This document shows, piece by piece, positions 55,301 through 64,000 of a stretch of DNA of 64,000 bases. The stretch comes from Biomphalaria glabrata. Its lineage: Eukaryota > Mollusca > Gastropoda > Planorbidae. Position numbers and translations under genes: made by a program. Location: positions 35,705,269 through 35,769,268 of the forward strand of contig NC_074719.1 of assembly GCF_947242115.1 (NCBI RefSeq), in the 5' to 3' direction. A model generated the notes under the pieces. It searched no databases. It was not told the DNA's origin and saw only the letters and a list, made by a program, of their open reading frames with translations. The stretch's first letter is position 1. Each line of letters opens with the position of its first letter.

Positions 55301-58300
55301 GAATCAAACACCTCTGTATTGTTTTGCTGTTCGTGCTTTGGCATTGATTTTGAGTTTAAATACCTGAAAAGATAAAATAAATTTCATGTTTATGTAGTCT
55401 ACTTATCATTAAAATTATGAGTAGTAATGAATTTATGAAGCTTTTATTTTATATGTGTTACATTGACTGTTCAACAGCTCAATATCATGCAAGAGCCTTG
55501 CCTTCTACTGGATTGCTCTCCCTTATTCAAATTTTCTGTGAAGGTGAAGGGGAAATAGATCAACATGGGTTTCTAAACTTTTCTAGCGAAAAGTAAGAAA
55601 TTGTGCTGATAAATTAATTAAATAATTAACATTATTTCTAAAATGATTATGTAAGTATTTATTATTTTAACAGAAAAATGAAGACAATACCATTCTAAAA
55701 ACATTAATGAACATATTTGAAGAATGTTGTTATGACATTAAAAAAAGGTTCCTCTTTCGGACTTGCCATCTATAGGGGCAGATGATGATGGCCAATGGCC
55801 AGCACATTGACCAACCCTCTTTACTTCTCCAACCTAAGTCATGCACCCATTAGAGTTTGGTTTACTCAGGGACATTCTAAAAATCCGGTATTATATGATC
55901 TAAGCCAGGGGTGGGCAACCTTTTTGGATCGAGGGCCGCATTTCTTTAAATTTGGGAATGGCGGGCCGCATATGTAGCCTATATACAACTTAGAAAGATA
56001 CTCTAGCTAACTTTTAATTCATAGTTACACTGTATTATATTCACGTTTCTTTTTTTCTATACTCCATGTTAAGGAATTACAAGAAGAGTTAGCAATTTTT
56101 AAAATCAATTAATAATTTTTTGTAATTGCTGTTGTCTTTTTATATTACAATAGCCCCACTAATATACAGTTGTACTTAATGTGCAGTATTTTACTTTTTA
56201 CACTCGTGCATAATGTTTGGAACTGTGGAACTAGCTTACTAGTTGTTACCCTTGTGACTGCTGTCAAATTACAGTCAGTCAAAATCGACCAGTAATTATA
56301 CTTGTTTACTTTTAATCATTTCGCTAGAAATAATTTCACCTTTCAGCAAAGGAAAATGACAAAACGTGTTTTCTTTTTGCTTGCTTGTAGAAATGGGAGA
56401 GCCTTGTTTGAAAAGATTTAACATCCATTTACATTTCATATGCAAAAGACTCATTGCAATAGGGATTATGAAACATGAAATCTGTCTTCCACTCTTCATT
56501 AGAAATATTGGTAACAAAGTCACAGTCAATGTCCTTCAAGTAACGTAACAATTTCTTCCTTGAGATTTTACAGTGTTCGTTTGCCTTGCCCATGCTATGA
56601 TAGAGGAAATATTGGATTATTTTATTCATAATCGAAGCTACCTGTGGTTAATACATCATGGCCCTAGCAAGTTTGATTTTATTGATCATATTAAGAAGCT
56701 GAAATTGTATGAAGCTTGTGCAAAATTTCCTGTTTCAAGTTTATGGTTGGGGTATTTAAAAAAAACAACACCATTTTACTCAGTCAAAGATCGAGCTCCA
56801 CCAGTTGTCACCCTTGCCATCTTGTTCCAAGCAGACCCAACATTCAACACAGTTCTTTATAGCATTGAATAAATACTGATCAGATATTGTGTCTTGAATT
56901 AAGTGTATTGATGTATAGCCAATAAGCATAGTCTTCATTTGCTTGAAACTTTTTATAATGACAGTTTCAATAATTTATATTTATATTATTTTTAATAATT
57001 TTGCATTTTTATAAGTATATACTGTGGGCACACCTGACTTCTGTAGGTGTCGGCGGGCCGCATAAAACACTCCGGCGGGCCGCATGTGGCCCGCGGGCCG
57101 TAATTTGCCCACCCCTGATCTAAGCAATTCACTAAAAACCTTAATGATTTAAAAGAATATTTTTAGCCATTGAATCAATTATCATTATTATTATTATTGT
57201 TTTTTTTTAGCACAAATTACATTCTAGTAATATTTCTTTGAACTCCGCCATAGGACAAGCCCGGATGAGGAAGGAGGAGGGTTCGGTATAGGGCTAGCTA
57301 CCTTACCCTGTAGGAAAACCATTAGCTACAGTAACACCAAATAGCACCAAACAGCAATACTTTTATGTACCTGTGTGTAGGGGATCTGGTTTCTTTATTA
57401 CCTCTAGAATCTCAAATTACTAATCTGCATTGGGATTTTAACTCAAGCTCTTTCAGTTTAGTGGGGGTGTGGTGGCTGAATGGTTAAGCATTTGGTTTCT
57501 GAACCTGGGCCCTGGGTTTGAATCTTGGTGAAGACAGTGATTTCAGGATTTTTAGGACACCCCTGAGTCCAGCCAACTCTAATGGATACCTGACTTAATG
57601 GAGAAAGCAAAGGCAGTTGGTCATTGTGCTAGCTACATGACACACAAAGAAACATATGACCTTAACATCATCTGCCCTATAGACCCCATGGTCTGAAAGG
57701 AGAACTTTACTTTTACTTCTCAGTTTAGTAGCCATGTAGTTTAGGCCACTTAGTCGCACATCCCATTTATGTAGTTTGAAGTATTATAGCTTTTTCCCTC
57801 CTCTTTCAGTCAACTAGGACGCCTCCTAGAACAGTTACAAGTGGTAGCAGAAGATCATGATTTCTTCAGACCTGGCATGTCTCCACAGGAAATGGATGAG
57901 CTTCCTGAAACCTATCAGGCAGTTATTGATGATTCTGCTTTTATGATAAGCGCCCTCAAAAATGCTTCAGGTGTGTATATACAATTCTGAAAAGTGAATA
58001 GACTTGTGTTACTTTTATAAGGATATGAATTTTTTACCTTTGGGAATTGAAATGATAAAGTGTTTAGCAATAACTCTGTGCACTTTATAAACGCATCTCT
58101 AGGGTGTTATGGTTGTTGATTCCAATAGGCTTTTAATAAATGTAAATAGTCTTATGATAGTCCAATGTGTCATCTTAAAATTTAACTACTAACTTAAAAG
58201 TTTAACATGTGATGAAAGAACAGATTTAGTCATTGGGTGTGTACTTTAGTGTTTAAAGTGGATATAAAAAGATTGTAGATGTCGATTGCTCTTGTGTTTT

Positions 58301-61300
58301 GTTTTAAATATTATTAACAGATATTCTTCTTATAACTTAATAAGTACTATAGTCTGAAAGTCCTACAGGATTACCAGTGAGGAATACTTATTGACTAGTC
58401 ACAATGTACAATCTACAGGGCCAATTAGCTATTCATGTTTTTAAATGTAAAGCATAGTAAATCATGAAATTCAGAAATGTTATTTATTCAGCAATGTTAT
58501 TTATAAGACTTGTTTGTCCCACTTTGTATTTTTTTTTAAAATATTTTGTTTCATTTGTATTATTCTTGAAACAAGTGTTGTTTTTATATATAATGTTTTT
58601 TTAATATTATAACATTCTTGTGTGGTGAGCTCAGTCACCCATGCCATTTCTTAACCAATCAGTTGTCAGTTTGAACATTTCAAAATAATCTAGTTCTCCA
58701 TCTGGTTATTTTATCCAGTACTTAGCCATTAATGCACATGTATATATGTGTATTTATAGAGAATGAATGATATGCTCTTGTAACAATTATCAATAAAAGT
58801 TCATGCCCATTTTTATACCATATGTAAGAACAACTGTTACTGGCAATGTGGATCAAGATAAGTCTTAAATAAAATAGTCAATAAAAATGTGTAAACAATT
58901 ATTTTTAGAAGGTACACCAAAATTCTCCTCAGCCAGATTAAATGTCTCTGATTGGCTAAACCCAAATTAAACAAATTTCCTTTGTTATTAGGCAAATATG
59001 ACAATGATTTTGATTGGCTTGAAGAACAAAATCAAAGCCTTTCCAACCAATCAAAGTCAGAAATAGTGTGTAGGACATCTGATATTAATAATAACGATTT
59101 TAACTTTAACAAAGCCTGTTTTATTGTTACTAATTGTATTCATCATCACCATCATCATCAAACTCCTTTTGAGTGAGGGATTGAGAAATTGCAAATGCCC
59201 TGGACAGAAACCCTGCTTTTTTGCGTAGTGCATACATGTCACCATACAGATTGAGAATTTTTGATTTCCCAGACCTGTCGAGACAGAGATCAGCAAGTCT
59301 GGGGCAGTCAAAAAGAATATGAGACACAGTTTCATCTTCTTCCCAGCAGTGGGGGCACCGTGAGTCAAATTTGGCCATAGCCGTGAGAAATATGTGTTAA
59401 ACAACTTGTTTACCATACCATTGATCAACATTCAAGAGAAAACAGAAAATATTAACTTCCTTTAAAATACCCAACTTCATTGTGGTAGATGATAATCAAA
59501 GTTTTTTTTTGTTTTCAGATATCAGTTTCAGCAGTGTCCTGCAGGATAGGGACAGATTTTCCCATTTCTTGATCTCACATTTGAATCTCACTTTGGAAGA
59601 GGCAGAAGATTTTATCAACTCTACAGTACACGTGAAGGAAGTAAGTTTCTGTATTTGTCATGGACTGAAATTATACCTTCTATAAACTAAAGAGGCCAGC
59701 CTTATAGGAATTGAAAAAGGATTGGTTTGCACAATTTTTACAAAGCCAACATCAACTCGCTCTGTCTGTCTTGCCAAAAGTTTGTACATGTTATTTCTCC
59801 AACATCCAATCTCGGATCAAGCTGAAATTTTGAACAACTATTTCTTTTACCTGACAACACAAAAATCAATTAAAGTAAATGAACCCATTAGAAAATTAAC
59901 TATTGGTTATAAATTACTTTGTTTGGTATCTCAAACAAGGGAATGAAATAGTACTTGACAGAAGTGGTGGTATATGCTGAATTAGTCCCCTTTATATTAG
60001 GCTGCCGTCTCACGTGAAACAGAAACAATAGATAACAGTACAATCTTCCATGTTGATAGACTCTATGCTAGTAGAGTGGTTACCGCGTTGGCTTGAGAAG
60101 CCTGAGAAGGCTTTATCTCACAAGTTCAGGTTGTTCCCTTTATTTAAAATTTACTTGCAAATGCTTTTTCATTGTTAGTCTAGATCTATTACAAATTTAA
60201 TTACATGACTGATCCAAACTAATTGTCACTAAGTACACTTAATATAAGCTTTGTATTTTTTTAAAAGTATTTTTTTTTTTATTATTACCCAAATGATCAG
60301 CAGTTGTTAGGTGTCAGAATGGCTGTGCCAAAATGTTATAATCAGTTATGAAACTGCTATTCTCTTGAATTCATTGTGCCCTGATATTACAGTATTTGAG
60401 TAAGCATTAACACTAAAAAGACTGTATTTTATTCACCCATCTGTTCAAAACTTTCAAATCAGCTTGTTACACATGATTCTATACATTCTCAATTACAGAT
60501 ATATCATTATCTCTTTGGTGGACAACTGAGCCAGAAGCTGCACATCACACGTTTGCGTAGGAGCCTTAATGCTAAATTTTCTTCTATCACAAATAACAAT
60601 TTATCATCAGCAATAATAGAGGAGCAAATACAGATGCTTCTTAATTCTTACCATCCTGATAATTTTGGCTTCTTAGATATGGTCTTAATTTTTCAACAAA
60701 TGCTATCTTCTGCACAAGGGAATACAGATTATGTCATGAAAGACATCTTACCAATGTGAGTATTCTAATGTTACAATTGAAATTAAAAACAGAATACCAC
60801 AATGGAAAATACATCTTTTTCAGGGCATACATTTATATTAAAATATCAGATAAATTTTCACTTTAACTTAATTTTATAAAAGGTGTGCTGTTATGCTAAA
60901 AATTCAATTATGATGCTAAATGATTTTTTTTAAAATTATATGTAAGTAATTTTTAAAAAAACTTGACTCATTTTATTAGCTGTTCTTCTTCTTCTTTATC
61001 CTCATTCTCATTTTTATGTTGGAGCGTGCAGATGATTAGACCAATACACGAGAGGAACTGTGCAGGGGTTATCAAATCAGGGAGCACTCCATCTAGTTTT
61101 TTTTTTTTTTTTTGGGCCCAGGTCTTGTTTTGGCCTCTTGGTAAAGAATGCAGTTTTGAAAGACATGGTCAGCATTCTCTGGTGACACTCTAAATGGGTA
61201 GATTTCACTGGTTCTAATTTTGAGGTTCCAGAACATATGTTGTCTCATTCTGTTGTGTCCTGTCCTGAGGCAAAAGATTAGACCATCTTGTTGGGATAGC

Positions 61301-63541
61301 TTTTAATAGGCATCATCTTTCTTGTGATTTGGATGAGAGCTTGTCCATTTTTCATTTATTCTATTCCCTATTAGTTTCTTCATTTCTTCTGGTGCAATGT
61401 TTAATTTTTTTCTCAGCCTTCTCATTTCCTTCTAGTTCTATATGTGCTGGTATCCATTGAATAACAGTTTTTTTGCTATTGTTTTTGAACTTTATAAGTG
61501 CTGTAACATCATTTTCAGCTTTTTGTCTAAAGCAGAATTGGACTTAGCACCAAATTATCTGTTGAGAAAGTACTTTATATACATTAATGTATATTTTTTT
61601 GTTATCTTAAAAAAAGAAATGTAAAAGTTTATTAAATAACTGCCCTGTTACAACATAATGTTTTTAAATTCAGGCATTTATTGGAAGGTGAACTTCCTAC
61701 TCCACATATAGTATCTACTTAACAAATTAAAAGTATTGTTTAATGTTGTTTGTTTCTGAGTGTTATGCCAATAAAATCTTGAAAATTTCTGCAAAAGAAT
61801 ATTGCTTGGCAAAAAAACAACACCTATTAATTGCTGTGGAATGAATGATCATCACCAATAGATTTCTTTGGTTATTGACAGATTGACTACCATAATGAAC
61901 AAGAATAACACGCAGAGTCTAAATCAGATGCTCCTTAAGCTTTTGCTCAGCTCCAGTGATGATTCAGTGGAGAATTTAAAAACCTTAATGGAACTGCTGT
62001 CATTCATACGAAATTACAATGAGAGCATAATTATCCCTCCTGAAGACATAGTCTTTGGGTTGAAGGTATGTGTTTATTTTAGTAGCCCCAAAATAGCGCC
62101 CAATATATATATAATATATATTTTTCTGACCCGTTTCTTACTAGCTATTAGAGTTAATTCATTCATTCCTTCAAGAACAAATTGTAATTTTTTAAATTGA
62201 TTTGTTTATCTTAACATAAAATAAAAATGCATGTAAAAATCAATTTGGTTTTTCTATTACAGAGTCTCTTGAACTCTACAGACTTGTTAAGAGAAATTCT
62301 GTGTGACAATGAGACATTTGTTAATGTTCTTGTACCAGAGAATCAGAACAGCCAGCTGAGGGTAAGTGTTGTTTTAAAAGGGTTGGTTGAGTTGGCTGTA
62401 AGTATTGTAGCAGAAGTTATAAGATTATAGAAAGAGTTGAAATCAATTTTGATGTACATAAGAACCCACTGGTTTTGAGATTACTCTTATTGGTCATCAA
62501 TAATCATAAGTTGTAAGTCTTGAGTTCAAAGTCAGAGGGACATATCAAAATGAAGCCAACTGCTGAAGTAAGGAATCATTTATACATGTTACATATCCTA
62601 AAGGCAGCACTAGGTACCAAATTTTTTATGAGAGAACCTATTGCTGCTTTTACATATTAAGTTCTGCAAGAAAATGGTATTTTTACTTGGGATTGATATT
62701 GTTATAATTTTGATGGCAATGTGTGCAATCAGCTCAAACAGATATCGCCCAGGGCTAGGCAAGTGGTCAGTCATGATGAATGATTAGTGGCAATGCATCA
62801 GGAACACTAGTCCAAGCCATTCAGACCCTATATGGTCATGTGGTCATCTAGAAGGGACCAACTAGGTTCTATTTCTTTTGAGAAGGCCATTGAGCCCTCA
62901 TATAAAGAGCAAACACTTGAAGATTCAGTCCGGTACATTGAGTTTAGTGTAATGTCAATCCAGAGCAGTAGAATCCAGTATGAGTCCAGGAAGAGACATA
63001 GAGGTCAGTAGACTTTGGTACAGCAGGACAGATTTTATATGGTAGTAGGATTATCTATGGTACAGTCAGTGTTAAGTGTTACCAATTATACAGTGTTGGC
63101 TTTGATTTATTACATGTTAAAGAATTATATTATTTAGACCTTTGAGCTGTCAAGCTCATGAGATAGTTGTTTGATGTGGTGCAGTGTTAGCAGATAGCTT
63201 GGGTAGAGAGATTGTTATAATATCATTGGGTTTTACTTGTTCTTAATAGTTGCTTGACCTCAGTTGAGAACAATTAAGGAAGAAGGTTATTGTGCTGGTC
63301 ACTCAAAAACTCTTGTAAATCAATGGCACAAGAATTACATAATTGTGGCAACCCTTTTACTTCACGCTCCATTTATATAATAGAACTCAGTGTCTTGGGC
63401 TCAGGTTGTTAACATGATGCTTCTAATACTTTTTATCAGGCAAAACTACAGCATAATTTATGTCTCCTCAACAAAACTCAACTGGAGGATCTCTCCAAAG
63501 AGCTGTTTTACCAACTCAACACTGAAAATATGATTCAACTG
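52304..63541 (+). CDS. ABCA2: ABCA2-like lipid transporter, 5' nine coding exons (partial)
   Basis: Exons 52304-52369, 54690-54783, 55478-55592, 57810-57970, 59519-59640, 60499-60755, 61882-62065, 62263-62361 and 63440-63541 join in frame to exactly 400 codons. All introns are GT-AG and the gene continues past the window edge. Exon 1 encodes MGFFHQLRLLLWKNF and exon 2 FEMFIPLVLF, a near match to human ABCA2 (MGFLHQLQLLLWKN, FEIFIPLVLFFILL) and the first transmembrane helix. Exons 3-9 encode the start of the large first extracellular/lumenal domain: STGLLSLIQIFCEGEGE, FLISHLNLTLEEA, then IYHYLFGG, matching human VYHLLFG. N-glycosylation sites such as NLT and NST are present. The ATP-binding cassettes would lie beyond 64 kb. 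ABCA2 moves lipids and sterols in endolysosomal membranes; that role is family knowledge. The short first coding exon is 2.3 kb from exon 2 because intron 1 holds an antisense LINE. Confidence 0.85.
52545..54418 (-). mobile_element. LINE, 5'-truncated, RT and C-terminus largely readable
   Basis: Minus-strand frames give, in order, KASGPDGIPARLLKEL, NVTPLFKKGEKSDPGNYRPV, LLDFSKAFDKVHHHSLLKKL, GPLLFLIYINDLPNC, RLFADDCIIYR (catalytic FADD), KYLGVIINEKLS and the C-terminus KKLEQTQNRAVRFITNEYS to NMHD. A 3' UTR ends in a TATAAGATAAGATAAG-type tail (reverse of 52549-52572). A few frame changes split it into three frames. The endonuclease half is absent. It sits in ABCA2-like intron 1, antisense to the gene. 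Confidence 0.85.
54428..54550 (+). repeat. tRNA-derived SINE, family 2, diverged
   Basis: GTCTGGTTGTGTGGTATGGC, TCTGGACTACTGTCTTGATT, GTCCCAGGCTTGAAACCTGC (B box) and ACCATCCTGCTGGAGGTTTA line up with the family 2 copies at 2303 and 11123. It abuts the 5' truncation point of the LINE, so the LINE may have inserted into or beside it. Confidence 0.6.
55745..55892 (-). repeat. SINE family 1, partial
   Basis: GGTTCCTCTTTCGGACTTGC, GGCAGATGATGATGGCC, GGCCAGCACATTGACCAACC and TTTACTCAGGGACATTCTAA correspond to the reverse complement of the family body and tail. It lies in intron 3 of the ABCA2-like gene. Confidence 0.55.
55906..57117. mobile_element. hAT-type element, 1.2 kb, perfect TSD
   Basis: Termini CAGGGGTGGGCAACCTTTTT and CGTAATTTGCCCACCCCTG, with GCGGGCCGCAT repeats inside both ends. 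It is flanked by ATCTAAGC at 55898-55905 and 57118-57125. The interior has a plus-strand open frame (56573-56872; segments IEEILDYFIHNRSYLWLIHH and KDRAPPVVTLAILFQADP) and overlapping minus-strand frames. I do not recognise either as hAT transposase. It lies in intron 3 of the ABCA2-like gene. Confidence 0.85.
57462..57714 (+). repeat. SINE family 1, full length
   Basis: GGGTGTGGTGGCTGAATGGT, TTAAGCATTTGGTTTCTGAA, GGGTTTGAATCTTGGTGAAG, then GCAGTTGGTCATTGTGCTAG and ATGGTCTGAAAGGAGAACTT. It ends about 95 nt before ABCA2-like exon 4, same strand. Confidence 0.75.
59125..59400 (-). mobile_element. LINE C-terminal fragment (zinc-knuckle-like)
   Basis: The minus strand reads MAKFDSRCPHCWEEDETVSH, then ILFDCPRLADLC and LYGDMYALRKKAGFLSRAF. 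The CPHC...ETVxHILFDCPRL block is the C-terminal Cys/His motif of a LINE group. It lies in intron 4 of the ABCA2-like gene, antisense. Confidence 0.7.
59750..60290 (+). repeat. Family 3 repeat, most complete copy
   Basis: CTCTGTCTGTCTTGCC, GTTATTTCTCCAACATCCAA, TCGGATCAAGCTGAAATTTT, GTGGTGGTATATGCTGAATT, then a tRNA-like segment GTAGAGTGGTTACCGCGTTG with GGCTTGAGAAGCC. The order equals that of 4893-5345. It lies in intron 5 of the ABCA2-like gene. Confidence 0.6.
61000..61515 (-). mobile_element. LINE RNase H domain fragment (I-clade type)
   Basis: The minus strand reads TALIKFKNNSKKTVIQWIPA, then HIELEGNEKAEK, the WxPAHxGxxGNExADxLAK motif of RNase H. It continues to ISQQDGLIFCLRTGHNRM-like and HVFQNC segments. 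RNase H is carried by I-clade LINEs, so this is a different clade from the 52.5-kb element. It lies in intron 6 of the ABCA2-like gene, antisense. Confidence 0.65.
62362..63439 (+). other. ABCA2-like intron 8, unclassified content
   Basis: About 1.1 kb. A somewhat GC-richer piece at 62690-63010 (GATATCGCCCAGGGCTAGGC, CATATGGTCATGTGGTCATC-like words) may be a repeat fragment. No coding or RNA gene is recognised. Confidence 0.35.
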
Positions 63542-63820
63542 GTAAGTTATAAGACCATATCTCTTTCATTCAATTTTTGATCATTGCACCTTTACTGGTT
63601 TATTTTTTTTTTTGTTCTTGTGAAAAAAACAACAACATAATTTTGTAGCATGCAAGGTCATACAAAAATTTTCATAAAATTAACAAAATTTGTGCACTGA
63701 GGCAATGTTCTGAAAACCTTCTAGATTGTGGGAAAGTGTGTAGTTGATTAAATAACAATCATTTTCCTGATCACTACTTTAAGTGGGTAGGGTAGACATA
63801 ATTTAGGTCTCATGACGGAT

Positions 63821-63904
63821 ATATTTTGTATTTTGCTTAAATAATGTTATATTTTGTATTTTGCTTAAATAATGTTATATTTTATATTTTTCTTATATAA
63901 TGTT
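63821..63904. repeat. 28-bp tandem repeat, three units
   Basis: ATATTTTGTATTTTGCTTAA plus ATAATGTT is present twice exactly and a third time with several changes. It lies in the intron after ABCA2-like exon 9. Confidence 0.85.
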
Positions 63905-64000
63905 CTAATTATTATGACTGAAATGAAAACAAACCTTTCTGTAGAAAAAAAAATCCTTAACAATAATTATAGTTAATTTTGTGTGTTCAAGTTATATTCT

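Noticed and set aside
1-64000. CRISPR arrays, operons, bacterial-type promoters, rRNA or tRNA genes
   Set aside because: None seen. tRNA-like A and B boxes occur only inside SINE bodies, and regular repeats are minisatellites without unique spacers.

Overview
This window is animal nuclear DNA, most likely from a gastropod mollusc and probably a freshwater pulmonate snail. It is AT-rich and intron-rich. It carries two rhodopsin-like receptors of the gastropod chemosensory type and a dense load of tRNA-derived SINEs, LINE fragments and small hAT-type elements. The species assignment is inference; the gene structures were read directly from splice sites, reading phase and protein similarity recalled from known families. 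No retrovirus-like, LTR or Polinton-like element was recognised.

Layout. 1-4 kb: repeats only (LINE 3' ends, a tRNA-derived SINE in both orientations, a hAT-type MITE). 4.1-7.5 kb and 12.4-14.8 kb: two tandem, same-strand, three-exon receptor genes with identical intron phases (0 then 1) and a shared block downstream of each stop. Between and after them lie hAT elements, a DUF4371/ZMYM-like transposase relic, a mariner C-terminal relic and a large inverted-repeat element. 17.9-20.0 kb: a hAT insertion with a perfect 8-bp target duplication, ATCTAGAT. 21.3-24.7 kb: TTC19 (mitochondrial TPR protein), three exons. 25.5-34.8 kb, minus strand: CCDC15-like centriolar coiled-coil gene, eleven exons, tail-to-tail with TTC19. 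35-41 kb: gene-free, with a GTTTAAACTCAAAACCCC-type satellite, a LINE split by another LINE, and hAT-type MITEs. 42.0-46.0 kb: a four-exon SAM-dependent methyltransferase of Rv2258c-like architecture. 47-52 kb: LINE relics and AT-rich DNA. 52.3 kb to the right edge: the first nine coding exons (400 codons) of an ABCA2-like lipid transporter. Its 66-nt first coding exon lies 5' of a 1.9-kb antisense LINE in intron 1.

The genes do not form a functional cluster: receptor signalling, mitochondrial complex III maintenance, centriole structure, methylation and lipid transport are unrelated. Three patterns stand out. All LINE pieces inside introns run antisense to their host gene. Islands rich in CTAGAT/AGATCT words sit near the 5' ends of the non-receptor genes. 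Both receptors appear to lack the usual TM3-ECL2 disulfide cysteines. I found no wholly new system; the less explained items are the interior of the hAT element at 55.9 kb and the cysteine-rich C-terminus of the CCDC15-like protein.
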